DNA of 64,000 bases from an uncultured Clostridia bacterium (GCA_944362555.1 CALVTL010000001.1:62001-126000); one strand, 5' to 3'; numbered from the stretch's first letter, positions 37,889-45,600 are shown. Translations and numbers: made by a program. The notes: a model not told the origin generated them from the sequence alone.

Positions 37889-39145
37889 ATGATCCAGATC
37901 CCCAAAGGTTGCAAGGACGTCCTGCCGTCGCAGGCGTATCTGTGGCAGTATGTGGAGGCGGCGGCGCGCGAAGTCGCGGCGGCGTATGCCTTCAAAGAGA
38001 TCCGCACGCCCGTCTTTGAACACACCGAGCTGTTCGCGCGCGGCGTGGGTGACACGACGGACATCGTCAACAAAGAAATGTACACCTTCCTCGATAAGGG
38101 CGGGCGTTCCGTGACGCTGCGCCCCGAGGGCACGGCGGGCGTCGCGCGCGCCTTCATCGAGCACGGGCTCGCGGGCAGCGCGCTCCCCTTCAAGGCGTAT
38201 TACCTCATCTCCGCGTTCCGTTACGAGCGCCCGCAGGCGGGACGGCTGCGGGAATTCCACCAGTTCGGGTGCGAGCTGTACGGCGCGGCGGGCGCGTTCG
38301 CCGATGCGGAAGTCATCACGCTCGCCGACGCGTTCTTGAAGCGCCTGGGGCTGAAAAAGGTGGAGCTGCGCCTTAACTCCATCGGCTGCAAGCGCTGCCG
38401 CGCGCGCTATCACGAGGCGCTCAAAGCGTACTTCGCGCCCCATCTCGGCGAGATGTGCGAGGACTGCCGCAGCCGCTATGAAAAAAATCCCATGCGGATG
38501 CTCGACTGCAAGGCGGAGGGGTGCAAGCGCCTCGCCGCGGGCGCGCCGCGGATGCTCGACTACCTCTGCGACGATTGCCGCGCCCACTTTGAACAGGTGA
38601 AGGCGCTGCTCTCGGGAGCGGGCGTCGCGTACACGGTGGATCCCTCCATCGTCCGTGGGCTGGACTATTACAGCCGTACCGTGTTCGAGTTCGTCTCGGA
38701 TGCGGCGGGCGCGCAGGGTACCGTGCTCGGGGGCGGCAGATACGATACCCTCCTCGAACAGATGGACAGCAAGCCCGTTCCCGCCGTCGGCTTCGCCGCG
38801 GGCATGGAGCGCCTGCTGCTCGTCATGGAGGCGGAGGGCGTGCTCCCTGCCTCGGACATGGGTGCCGCCTGTTACCTCGCGGGCATGGACGACGCCTCGC
38901 GCAGGCGGGCGTTCCTCCTCGCGCAGGAGCTGCGCGGCGCGGGCATCCCCTGCGAGACCGACCTCATGGAGCGCTCCGTCAAGGCGCAGTTCAAGTATGC
39001 CGACAAGACGGGCGCGCGCTTTGTGGCGGTTTTGGGGGAGAGGGAACTTGCCGAAGGGGCGGCGGAGGTCAAAGACCTGCGCGCCTCTTCGTCCGAACGA
39101 GTAAAATTCGGCGAACTTGCCGATTATATCAAAAGGAGGTTCTGA
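37889..39145 (+). CDS. hisS: histidyl-tRNA synthetase
   Basis: A 418-residue class II synthetase. It shows IPKGCKDVLPSQ, TLRPEGTAGVARAF (motif 2 region), FRYERPQAGRLREFHQFGCE, the histidine-binding RGLDYYSRTVFEF and motif 3 PAVGFAAGMERLL, then the anticodon domain. The ATG follows AAAGGAACAGA; an upstream in-frame ATG lacks a ribosome site. A C4-type cysteine set (CKRC, CEDC, CDDC) sits in the insertion. trxA starts 1 base after its stop. No T-box was recognised. Confidence 0.96.
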   Translation: MIQIPKGCKDVLPSQAYLWQYVEAAAREVAAAYAFKEIRTPVFEHTELFARGVGDTTDIVNKEMYTFLDKGGRSVTLRPEGTAGVARAFIEHGLAGSALPFKAYYLISAFRYERPQAGRLREFHQFGCELYGAAGAFADAEVITLADAFLKRLGLKKVELRLNSIGCKRCRARYHEALKAYFAPHLGEMCEDCRSRYEKNPMRMLDCKAEGCKRLAAGAPRMLDYLCDDCRAHFEQVKALLSGAGVAYTVDPSIVRGLDYYSRTVFEFVSDAAGAQGTVLGGGRYDTLLEQMDSKPVPAVGFAAGMERLLLVMEAEGVLPASDMGAACYLAGMDDASRRRAFLLAQELRGAGIPCETDLMERSVKAQFKYADKTGARFVAVLGERELAEGAAEVKDLRASSSERVKFGELADYIKRRF

Positions 39146-39146
39146 T

Positions 39147-39467
39147 ATGTCAAAGAACGTGATGGAAGTTTCGGGCGAACAGCTCGAGGAACTGATCAAA
39201 AAGGGTCCCGTGGTGTGCGATTTCTGGGCGAGTTGGTGCGGGCCCTGCCGGATGCTCGCGCCCGTGCTCGACGGCGTCGCGGGCGAGATGGCGGGCAGAG
39301 CGACGTTCGTCAAGGTCAACGTGGACGAGAACGAGGCGGCGGCGATGCGCTACGGCATCATGTCCATCCCCAACGTCATCGTCTTTCAGGACGGCGTCCC
39401 CGCGGGCAGCAATCTCGGCTACGTCCCCGCGCCCACGATGAAGGCGTTTCTGGAAAAATATATCTGA
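39147..39467 (+). CDS. trxA: thioredoxin
   Basis: The 106-residue thioredoxin has the redox motif WASWCGPCRMLAP, the buried Asp (CDFW) and the cis-proline in MSIPNVIVF. It reduces protein disulfides in the cytoplasm. The ATG at 39147 follows AAAAGGAGG at the end of hisS, so the two genes are probably co-transcribed. A strong terminator follows. Confidence 0.95.
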   Translation: MSKNVMEVSGEQLEELIKKGPVVCDFWASWCGPCRMLAPVLDGVAGEMAGRATFVKVNVDENEAAAMRYGIMSIPNVIVFQDGVPAGSNLGYVPAPTMKAFLEKYI

Positions 39468-39475
39468 CGACAAAG

Positions 39476-39514
39476 GCGCCTCCGCCCGTTCGCTACGGGC
39501 GGAGGCGCTTCTTT
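39476..39514 (+). terminator. terminator of hisS-trxA
   Basis: GCGCCTCCGCCCGT (39476-39489) pairs perfectly with 39495-39508 around TCGCT, then TTCTTT. Its right arm also encodes the last residues of the convergent WYL gene, whose stop lies at 39493-39495. Confidence 0.85.
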
Positions 39515-40527
39515 GTCGCCGCCGCGTGCCGCCCGGCATTCCGGCAGGCATTCTCCGCAAGGCGGAAGAAGGTCCGGATGCGCTCGCGCAGGGCGGCAGG
39601 GCGGACGATATAGGCGTCCTTTCCGAATCGCACCAGATACTGAAAGAGCTGTTGATGGGAGCAGGCGAAGGTATAGGTGTTGTTGTTGACGCTCACGGGC
39701 ACGGGACGGTGGACGTACATATTACGGTACATTTCCAGTCCGTAGGCAGTGAATTGCACAACTGCCTCCTCCTCGTTTTTTGTGTAGTGAAACTGCGGTC
39801 CGTAGGCGAGCATCCGTGCAAAGATCTCTTCCTGCACCTCGCCGAAAACCGCCTCTGCATCCAGAAGGACGACGGAGATGATGCGGGAGAGCCGCATGGG
39901 GAAGCAGGCGCCGCCTTGGGCTGCGAGCAGATAGCAGTGGAGCTCCTCTTTGGATGCGGCGATGCGATAAGGAGAGAGTTCTGTGCCGCGCTCGCGGGAG
40001 CGCTGCGTCGTCACGAATACCTTCTTTTTTTCGCGGATGGCGCGCTCCAGCGCCTCATACTGCGGGCGGAATACGATCTTCTCCCGTTCATCCTGCGGGA
40101 GAGCGGCATAGGAGGAGAACAGGTTGCGGAAGTATTCCGAAAGGGTGCTCCCCTCCAGAAGATATTGTTCTATGAAGTCGATGACGGGCTGCGATTCGCG
40201 CGTCGGTTTGAGATTGACGGTGCATTCAAAGCGCTCCGCAAGGGGCGCTGCTTTTTTCTTCTGCGTGTGCGCCGAGATGGTGCGGCAGAGCGTTTCAAGG
40301 TCTGCCTTGGAAATGTATGCCGCCGCGCCGATGGTGCGCCTGAGATATTCGCGCTGCTCGTTCTCTTGTTTTCGGAACTGTTCGTGATAGTTGACGACAA
40401 GGCGGGTGAGCAGGGCGTTTTTGTTGCACGTTCTGCCGTCCGCCTTAAAAAATTCAAATCCTTCGGCGTCTTTTTCCAGAATATCTGCCGTCCGTTTTGT
40501 TACGTTGATCTTGATCTTGTCCGTCAT
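39493..40527 (-). CDS. WYL-domain transcriptional regulator
   Basis: The 344-residue protein has an N-terminal segment resembling a ribbon-helix-helix DNA-binding domain (DKIKINVTKRTADILEKDAE, NKNALLTRLVVNYHEQF) and a WYL-like sensor domain at about 160-240 (ERAIREKKKVFVTTQ, LSPYRIAASKEELHCYLLAA, MRLSRIISVVLLD). WYL domains bind nucleotides or nucleic acids and often regulate defence or stress genes. It is divergent from the 161-aa gene, and the shared region holds two copies of a 12-bp sequence that may be its operator. Its end overlaps the trxA terminator. Confidence 0.75.
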   Translation of the reverse strand: MTDKIKINVTKRTADILEKDAEGFEFFKADGRTCNKNALLTRLVVNYHEQFRKQENEQREYLRRTIGAAAYISKADLETLCRTISAHTQKKKAAPLAERFECTVNLKPTRESQPVIDFIEQYLLEGSTLSEYFRNLFSSYAALPQDEREKIVFRPQYEALERAIREKKKVFVTTQRSRERGTELSPYRIAASKEELHCYLLAAQGGACFPMRLSRIISVVLLDAEAVFGEVQEEIFARMLAYGPQFHYTKNEEEAVVQFTAYGLEMYRNMYVHRPVPVSVNNNTYTFACSHQQLFQYLVRFGKDAYIVRPAALRERIRTFFRLAENACRNAGRHAAATKKRLRP

Positions 40528-40548
40528 GATCGTGTGCTCCTTTCAAAG

Positions 40549-40577
40549 ATTATACCATAAAAAGGGGTCATAATCAA
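40549..40577 (-). promoter_or_regulatory. promoter of the WYL regulator
   Basis: Minus-strand TTGATT (40572-40577), 17-bp spacer, TATAAT (40549-40554). The sequence AAAAAGGGGTCA (40559-40570, plus strand) lies in its spacer. Confidence 0.75.
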
Positions 40578-40666
40578 ATCATTATATATGGAATTTTAAT
40601 CTGAATCGGCTAAAATTTTGTAAATTTTTTCTATTATAGAGAATTATTGCAAGAAAAAAGGGGTCA
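40559..40666. repeat. pair of AAAAAGGGGTCA direct repeats, candidate WYL-regulator operators
   Basis: AAAAAGGGGTCA occurs at 40559-40570 inside the WYL promoter and at 40655-40666, 23 bp upstream of the -35 of the divergent gene. The spacing of 96 bp could allow looping. Operator function is inferred from position only. Confidence 0.45.
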
Positions 40667-40688
40667 GAAAAATTTTTTAAACTGCGAA

Positions 40689-40717
40689 TTTACAGACTTA
40701 AAAAATTATGTCATAAT
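40689..40717 (+). promoter_or_regulatory. promoter of the 161-aa gene
   Basis: TTTACA (40689-40694), 17-bp spacer, CATAAT (40712-40717). Confidence 0.65.
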
Positions 40718-40746
40718 GGGAGAGCAACAACAAGGAGGCGAAAAAA

Positions 40747-41232
40747 ATGAAGGTTTGTCATGCAGAGGTCATGAAGCTCATCAAGGAGCTGGAAAAACAG
40801 AAGGCGGACGTGCTTCTTACGGAACGGGACGGTTGCCTCATTTCCTACAAGGAAGGCGAGGAACCCCTTGCGGGGGAGTATAATTATGAGGAAGTGCGTC
40901 GGGAGGTGCGCAGGCTGGATACGCGTATCCGTGAATTGCGCGCGACGCTCGCAAAGGCAAATTGCCGGGTTTTGGTCGAGCCCTTCCATGTTACCATCGG
41001 GGAGGCGCTCGTCATGCTGGCACAGCTTCAGAACGAGCGTTCCGAGCTCGAGATGCTTGCGGGCTATCGTCAGCGCACACGCCGTATCACCAGCAACGGC
41101 GTGCTCGAATACACCGAGTGCGCTTTTGACGTCCGTCGCGCCGCCTCCGACGCCGCCGCGTTGCGCGGCAGGATCGGAGAATTACAAGTCGCCATCGATC
41201 GTGCCAATCTCAACAACCTTGTTGAGATCTGA
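40747..41232 (+). CDS. coiled-coil protein resembling DIP1984/septicolysin-like family
   Basis: The 161-residue helical protein shows LDTRIRELRATLAKANCRVLV, ALVMLAQLQNERSELEMLAG and a C-terminal RGRIGELQVAIDRANLNNLVEI-type repeat (ends RANLNNLVEI). This layout resembles the DIP1984 family, whose function is unknown. A ribosome site CAAGGAGG precedes ATG. It is transcribed divergently from the WYL regulator and may be its target. The family call is tentative. Confidence 0.6.
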   Translation: MKVCHAEVMKLIKELEKQKADVLLTERDGCLISYKEGEEPLAGEYNYEEVRREVRRLDTRIRELRATLAKANCRVLVEPFHVTIGEALVMLAQLQNERSELEMLAGYRQRTRRITSNGVLEYTECAFDVRRAASDAAALRGRIGELQVAIDRANLNNLVEI

Positions 41233-41443
41233 ACGGAGATGACCGTAGAAAAGACCAAAAATAAGGGCCGAATCTTTCAAAAAGAATGATTTGCACAAAT
41301 GCTGCGTTATCCGATCGTGTTGAAAGTTTTTGTTGTCTGTTGACGGGTCGTGGGTCGTGCAGAGCGGTTGATCGTTTGCTTAACAGGAAAGTGAGAAATG
41401 CCAAGGCGAACAGGCCGAACGGTCTTTTCTGAAAAACGCATCG

Positions 41444-41481
41444 GGCGGATGGGGGATACGGTTTCCATCCGCCTTTCTTTT
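41444..41481 (+). terminator. terminator between the 161-aa and 317-aa genes
   Basis: GGCGGATGG (41444-41452) pairs with CCATCCGCC (41465-41473), followed by TTTCTTTT. The T-run overlaps the ribosome-site region of the next gene, so it may act as an attenuator for it. Confidence 0.7.
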
Positions 41482-41494
41482 ATGGAGGGAAACC

Positions 41495-42448
41495 ATGGAT
41501 CGTTTTTGCTTTTATTTGCCCGTCTTAAAGGGGCGGACGGAGGCGCTTATCGTCAATTTTTATGAATGTACCTATCTTCTGTTTCACGATCTGCCTGAAA
41601 GACTGCTCGGGAAGGGCGACTATGGCGAAACGTACCCGAAGGCAGAGCTTTCGCGGGAGGCGTTTTTTGCGCTGCGACGCATTCTCGAAGAGAAGTTTTC
41701 GGGCGTGTTTGAGTCGGGAGGATATCCGGGGCTTGACGAAGAGGAAGGGCTGCGTGAACTGACTTCGGGCGACATCTTAAAGCACGGACGGGTTGCCGCG
41801 CGCCTTTCCAAGGAGGAGACCTTTGCTGTCCTCCGCCGCGAGCACTCCCCCGGGACTGCCCTGAACGAGGAGCGCGGATACGAGATATACGACTATTTTG
41901 AGGAGGAAGTCCTGCTCTCCGCTCTGCGTGCCTTTCGCGACGGGGCAATGTCCGAGCGACAATTTTGCGATTGGTGCATTGTGGCGTCGAAGGCGTTCGA
42001 GGAGGGCGGTCCCTACCGCGGGCAGGGAAAGCTTTGGGCGCTATATGACTCGATCGGTTACTTTTTTGACGGTCTCTCCTTCTTTTGTGCGGAAGGAGCG
42101 CGGGAACGTCGACGACAGATGGGTGAGGCGATCGCACGTCTGCGCTGGTTCGCCCATCTCCGCGCTGATCTCCTCGGCAAAAAAAGGACGCCTTTTTGCA
42201 CGGACGGGCTGCAGATCTTTTGTGCGTTCGCGTTCTGTGCCTGTGCACACAAGAGCAACGTCTGGGAGTTTTGCCTTGCAGATCTTTGCGGGCGGCGGGT
42301 CAACTATTTTCAGGTGGATGATCCGTGGTTCGACGAGAAAAGAAATTATACTTTTCTTTCTCGCCGTGAGTTTTCCGATTTGAGCGATAAGTTTGCCGAT
42401 TTTACGCTTGATCGTTCCCTGCGTCTGGGGCGCGGGAAAAAGAAATGA
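41495..42448 (+). CDS. uncharacterised protein, 317 aa
   Basis: Not recognised. It is soluble-looking, mostly helical, rich in aromatic residues and Arg/Glu, with a cysteine-containing segment near 245-265 (FCAFAFCACAHKSNVWEFC) and a basic tail RLGRGKKK. No membrane helix or known catalytic motif is evident. The ribosome site TATGGAGGGAAACC precedes ATG. It stands between the WYL/161-aa pair and glyA; composition is somewhat less GC-rich than the core genes around it. Confidence 0.75.
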   Translation: MDRFCFYLPVLKGRTEALIVNFYECTYLLFHDLPERLLGKGDYGETYPKAELSREAFFALRRILEEKFSGVFESGGYPGLDEEEGLRELTSGDILKHGRVAARLSKEETFAVLRREHSPGTALNEERGYEIYDYFEEEVLLSALRAFRDGAMSERQFCDWCIVASKAFEEGGPYRGQGKLWALYDSIGYFFDGLSFFCAEGARERRRQMGEAIARLRWFAHLRADLLGKKRTPFCTDGLQIFCAFAFCACAHKSNVWEFCLADLCGRRVNYFQVDDPWFDEKRNYTFLSRREFSDLSDKFADFTLDRSLRLGRGKKK

Positions 42449-42545
42449 GATAACACGTCCCCCTGCGGGACCGCACGGAAGTATATGTGTGCAGATATGT
42501 ACATTTGCGCTGCGTATGGCGCGGCGGAAAACTGCGCGGGAAACC

Positions 42546-42574
42546 TTGCAATTTTTGCCGCGTTCTGTTATAAT
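42546..42574 (+). promoter_or_regulatory. promoter of glyA
   Basis: TTGCAA (42546-42551), 17-bp spacer, TATAAT (42569-42574). Confidence 0.8.
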
Positions 42575-42603
42575 AGGGGAAAAGAACAAAACGGAGCGCC
42601 AAT

Positions 42604-43854
42604 ATGATCGATCTCACCACCGTAAGAAACACCGATCCCGAAGTCTGCGCGGCGATGGAGCGCGAGCTCGCCCGCCAGCGCGGCAACCTTGAACTCATCG
42701 CCAGCGAGAACATCGTCTCGCCCGCCGTCATGGCGGCGATGGGCAGCCACCTCACCAACAAGTACGCGGAGGGCTATCCCGGCAAGCGCTATTACGGCGG
42801 CTGCCAATTTGTGGACGAAGTGGAGGAGCTTGCGCGCGGGCGCATGAAGGAGCTGTTCGGATGCGAACACGCCAACGTGCAGCCCCATTCGGGCGCGCAG
42901 GCGAACTTCGCCGTCTACTTTGCGATGCTCAAGCCGGGCGACGCCGTCATGGGGATGAACCTCTCCCACGGCGGACACCTGACGCACGGCTCGCCCGTCA
43001 ACTTCTCGGGCACCTTCTTCAACATCGTTCCCTACGGCGTCTCCAAGGAGACGGAGGCCATCGATTACGACGAGATGGAGCGCATCGCCCTCGAATGCAA
43101 GCCCAAGATGATCGTCTCGGGCGCGAGCGCCTATCCGCGCATCCTCGACTTCGCGCGCATCCGCGCCATCTGCGACAAGGTGGGCGCGCTCATGATGGTG
43201 GATATTGCCCACATCGCGGGGCTGGTGGCGGCGGGGCTGCACCCGTCCCCCGTGCCCTATGCCGACTTCGTGACGACCACCACGCACAAGACGCTGCGCG
43301 GACCGCGCGGCGGCGCCATCATGTGCAAGGAGCAGTACGCAAAAGCCATCGACAAGGCGGTGTTCCCCGGCACGCAGGGCGGGCCGCTCATGCACGTCAT
43401 CGCGGGCAAGGCGGTCGCCTTCAAGGAGGCGCTCTCGCCCGAATTCAAGGTCTATCAGCAGCAGATCGTCAAAAACGCCGCCGCCATGGCGGACAGGTTC
43501 ACGAAAAACGGCGTGCGCCTTGTCTCGGGCGGAACGGACAACCACCTCATGCTGCTCGACCTGCGCAAGGACGAGCTGACGGGCAAGGAGCTGGAGGCGC
43601 TGCTCGACCGCGCGCACATCACTGCCAACAAGAACACCATCCCGTTTGAAACGACCTCGCCCTTTATCACGAGCGGCGTGCGCATCGGAACGCCCGCCAT
43701 CACCTCGCGCGGGATGAAGGAGACGGAGGCGGCGGAGATCGCCGATCTCGTCACCGAGGTCATCAGGGGGCGCGAGGATGCCGTCGCGGACGTTGCCAAA
43801 AAGGTCGCCGCCCTGTGCGAAAAGTTCCCCATCTACGCAAGCGACATTTTGTGA
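42604..43854 (+). CDS. glyA: serine hydroxymethyltransferase
   Basis: The 416-residue PLP enzyme interconverts serine and glycine and loads one-carbon units on folate. It has [49 protein letters not shown] and the PLP lysine in [15 protein letters not shown]. Length is typical. It has its own promoter and a strong terminator and so is monocistronic. Confidence 0.97.
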   Translation: MIDLTTVRNTDPEVCAAMERELARQRGNLELIASENIVSPAVMAAMGSHLTNKYAEGYPGKRYYGGCQFVDEVEELARGRMKELFGCEHANVQPHSGAQANFAVYFAMLKPGDAVMGMNLSHGGHLTHGSPVNFSGTFFNIVPYGVSKETEAIDYDEMERIALECKPKMIVSGASAYPRILDFARIRAICDKVGALMMVDIAHIAGLVAAGLHPSPVPYADFVTTTTHKTLRGPRGGAIMCKEQYAKAIDKAVFPGTQGGPLMHVIAGKAVAFKEALSPEFKVYQQQIVKNAAAMADRFTKNGVRLVSGGTDNHLMLLDLRKDELTGKELEALLDRAHITANKNTIPFETTSPFITSGVRIGTPAITSRGMKETEAAEIADLVTEVIRGREDAVADVAKKVAALCEKFPIYASDIL

Positions 43855-43877
43855 TTTGAGAGCAACGGTCTGAAACC

Positions 43878-43976
43878 GAGCGCCGCCCGCCGCGTCTGTT
43901 GACGCGGCGGGCGGCGTTTTTTTGTATCACGCAGTCGGTGAGAAAAAGAGGGGCGCGCCGCTATTGAAAGCGGCGC
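43878..43976. repeat. direct repeat R1 (about 95 bp), copy after glyA
   Basis: Terminator stem, T-run, then GGTCGGTGAG-type segment (CAGTCGGTGAGAAAAAGAGG) and a GCCGCTATTGAAAGCGGC hairpin. Nearly identical to R2 at 44637-44735; a short third piece lies at 45255-45287. Confidence 0.8.
43881..43923 (+). terminator. terminator of glyA
   Basis: A perfect 16-bp stem (CGCCGCCCGCCGCGTC at 43881-43896 with 43901-43916, loop TGTT) followed by seven T. It is the first part of direct repeat R1. Confidence 0.9.
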
Positions 43977-44011
43977 GCCCTGCGGGGATTCTGCGGATAT
44001 TCGGACGACGG

Positions 44012-44347
44012 TCAAGGAGATGCGATGGCGGTTATGATGAGCATAAGATACATGATCCCCCAAAAGACCGTCGTGATGATGCCGATCACCAGCCCCGCCG
44101 TGCCGAGGTTGCTGCGGCTGCCGTTTTCTTTCGCCTTGCGGATGCCGCGCGAACTCAACACGATGGCAAGGACGGGCGGGATGCAGACCAGCACGCCGAA
44201 CCAGACGGACAAAATGGCGAGGACGAACCCTGCAATGCACAGTCCCGGGGTGGACGGTTGTTGGCTTGCCGTCTGCACGGGCACGCCGCAATGCGGGCAG
44301 ATGGCTGCCCTGTCGTCGATTTCCTTTCCACAATTTTTGCAGTACAT
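44012..44347 (-). CDS. zinc-ribbon membrane protein with DUF4190-like domain
   Basis: The 111-residue protein begins MYCKNCGKEIDDRAAICPHCG, a double CxxC zinc ribbon, followed by two membrane segments (about 37-60 and 83-107) separated by a short basic loop with KAKENG, as in DUF4190 proteins. Function unknown. A ribosome site AGGAG precedes ATG. It is divergent from a small XRE regulator, and the shared promoter region contains a perfect 20-bp palindrome. Confidence 0.85.
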   Translation of the reverse strand: MYCKNCGKEIDDRAAICPHCGVPVQTASQQPSTPGLCIAGFVLAILSVWFGVLVCIPPVLAIVLSSRGIRKAKENGSRSNLGTAGLVIGIITTVFWGIMYLMLIITAIASP

Positions 44348-44377
44348 GATATTCTCCTGAAATATGATCTGTTATAG

Positions 44378-44406
44378 ATTATAGTCATAATTATGACTAT
44401 TGTCAA
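44378..44406 (-). promoter_or_regulatory. promoter of the zinc-ribbon gene with embedded operator
   Basis: Minus-strand TTGACA (44401-44406), 17-bp spacer, TATAAT (44378-44383). ATAGTCATAATTATGACTAT (44381-44400), a perfect 20-bp palindrome, fills the spacer; another copy of its half, ATAGTCATAT, lies at 44411-44420. The XRE protein encoded next door is the obvious candidate to bind. Confidence 0.8.
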
Positions 44407-44428
44407 GAAAATAGTCATATACTACAAT
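44400..44428 (+). promoter_or_regulatory. promoter of the small XRE regulator, overlapping the divergent promoter
   Basis: TTGTCA (44400-44405), 17-bp spacer, TACAAT (44423-44428). Its -35 overlaps the -35 of the divergent gene. The ATG at 44435 begins six bases after the -10, at the expected transcription start. Confidence 0.7.
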
Positions 44429-44434
44429 AAAAAT

Positions 44435-44638
44435 ATGATCAGTTATGCGCCCCTTTGGAGAACGATGAAAGAGAATGGGGAAAGTACCTATACGTTGATA
44501 AACCGCCACGGGATCAGCAGCGCGACGATCTCGCGGATGCGCAACGGCGGCGGGATCAGTACGGCGAAAATCGACGATCTTTGCAAGATCCTGCATTGCC
44601 GCGTGGAAGATATTATCGAATACGTAGAAGAGAAATGA
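44435..44638 (+). CDS. small XRE-family regulator (YozG-type)
   Basis: The 67-residue protein MISYAPLWRTMKENGESTYT... (quoted to 20) is a compact Cro/CI helix-turn-helix: SSATISRMRNGGGISTAKID is the recognition region and HCRVEDIIEYVEEK the end. This pattern matches YozG-like regulators found beside small membrane proteins. There is no Shine-Dalgarno; the start codon lies at the predicted transcription start. It probably controls itself and the divergent zinc-ribbon gene through the 20-bp palindrome. Confidence 0.85.
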   Translation: MISYAPLWRTMKENGESTYTLINRHGISSATISRMRNGGGISTAKIDDLCKILHCRVEDIIEYVEEK

Positions 44639-44735
44639 GCGCCGCCCGCCGCGTCTGTTGACGCGGCGGGCGGCGGTTTTTTTATTATGCGGTCGGTGAG
44701 GGAAAGAGGGGGCGTGCCGCTATTGAAAGCGGCGC
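44637..44735. repeat. direct repeat R2 (about 95 bp), terminator of the small XRE gene
   Basis: Begins inside the XRE stop codon region with the same 16-bp GC stem as R1 (GCCGCCCGCCGCGTC... TGTT ...), a T-run, GCGGTCGGTGAGGGAAAGAG and GCCGCTATTGAAAGCGGC. R1 and R2 bracket the zinc-ribbon/XRE module as direct repeats. Confidence 0.8.
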
Positions 44736-44764
44736 AAAATGCCGCCGCCCGGGGCTTCGGGCGG

Positions 44765-44968
44765 CTATTCCACCAGTTCGTCCAGCGAGACGTCGTAAAG
44801 GCGGGCGAGGCGGATGAAGTTTTCCAGCGTCGGCACGGTGAGCCCCGCTTCGTAGGCATGATAGGACTGATAGCGGATGCCGATCTTCTGCGCGACAAAG
44901 GACTGCGTATAGCCGCACTCCCTGCGCAGGCGCTTCAGATTTTCGGAAAGGCGGTACAATTCCTGCAT
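44765..44968 (-). CDS. XRE-family regulator, 67 aa
   Basis: A compact helix-turn-helix protein: LSENLKRLRRECGYTQSFVA, then KIGIRYQSYHAYEAGLTVPT and NFIRLARLYDVSLDELVE. The start at 44968 follows GGAGGAGAACT; a longer reading lacks a ribosome site. It is divergent from a 61-aa gene, and between them are two near-identical palindromes of the form ACAGTTT-N-AAACTGT, likely its operators. Confidence 0.88.
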   Translation of the reverse strand: MQELYRLSENLKRLRRECGYTQSFVAQKIGIRYQSYHAYEAGLTVPTLENFIRLARLYDVSLDELVE

Positions 44969-44985
44969 AGTTCTCCTCCGATCAC

Positions 44986-45015
44986 TTGACATTTTACAGT
45001 TTGAAACTGTAAAAT
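44986..45015 (+). promoter_or_regulatory. promoter of the 61-aa gene with operator in the spacer
   Basis: TTGACA (44986-44991), 18-bp spacer, TAAAAT (45010-45015). The palindrome ACAGTTTGAAACTGT (44996-45010) lies between the two hexamers. Confidence 0.7.
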
Positions 45016-45039
45016 GGAGAAGATACAGTTTAAAACTGC
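44996..45039. promoter_or_regulatory. two operator palindromes between the divergent XRE and 61-aa genes
   Basis: ACAGTTTGAAACTGT (44996-45010) and ACAGTTTAAAACTGC (45025-45039) are 29 bp apart centre to centre, about three helix turns, so both face the same side of the DNA. This suits co-operative binding by the 67-aa XRE repressor. Confidence 0.65.
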
Positions 45040-45055
45040 AATCGGAGGAATTTCT

Positions 45056-45241
45056 ATGGAAAAAAACGTTCAGGAAAGCGTGACGGCGGAATTGCTGTTG
45101 GAAGAGATCAAGGTGCTTCTGAAAGAGTACTTTGTGGCGAAGGTGCGCAAAAAGGGGGATGAGTTAGAACTGCGTTTTTTGGGCGGTGAGGTGTTTCTGC
45201 TGACGGTATGGCAGGTGTCGGAATCCGCAGCGAAGGGGTGA
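45056..45241 (+). CDS. small protein of unknown function, 61 aa
   Basis: Begins MEKNVQESVTAELLLEEIKV and ends QVSESAAKG; a helix followed by a beta-rich part (DELELRFLGGEVFLLTVWQV). No family recognised. A ribosome site CGGAGGAATT precedes ATG. It is divergent from the 67-aa XRE gene and evidently under its control. The pair could be a regulatory switch or a toxin-antitoxin-like unit, but nothing in the protein demonstrates toxicity. Confidence 0.7.
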   Translation: MEKNVQESVTAELLLEEIKVLLKEYFVAKVRKKGDELELRFLGGEVFLLTVWQVSESAAKG

Positions 45242-45254
45242 GGAGCGGAGGAGG

Positions 45255-45287
45255 TTTTTGTTTCGTGTGGTCGGTGAGGGAAAGGGG
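45255..45287. repeat. partial third copy of the R1/R2 repeat
   Basis: TTTTTG then GTGGTCGGTGAGGGAAAGGG matches the T-run and following segment of R2 (GCGGTCGGTGAGGGAAAGAG); the GC stem and the distal hairpin are not conserved. The gap 45242-45707 contains this, the two-copy dispersed repeat and the rny promoter, and no gene. Confidence 0.6.
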
Positions 45288-45358
45288 CTTGTCTCTCTAT
45301 GTCGATTCGATCGGGCAGGGGCGTGCTCCTGCGACGGGGGATCTTCGTGCTTTCTGCA

Positions 45359-45470
45359 CTTGCCGGGGGATCCCTCCGCTTTACTTCGTTCCGTGTTCGG
45401 GATGACGCGTTAAACTTCTCCCTTGCCGGGGGATCCCTCCGCTTTACTTCGTTCCGCGTTCGGGATGACG
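45359..45470. repeat. two tandem copies of a 49-bp dispersed repeat
   Basis: Copies at 45359-45407 and 45422-45470 both contain CTTGCCGGGGGATCCCTCCG, CTTTACTTCGTTCC and GTTCGGGATGACG with one mismatch seen, period 63 bp. The reverse complement of the same unit is at 26558-26605. Confidence 0.8.
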
Positions 45471-45600
45471 TGCTGAATCTCCGCACATAAGGGCGCGCGG
45501 CGTCCGGCGCGTTACTTCGCCCCGATTATGCCCGTGCGCCGCTTTGGCAACATATTTCCCGCCTTCTGTAAAAAATATTTTTCCAATTTCCGTCAAGGGA

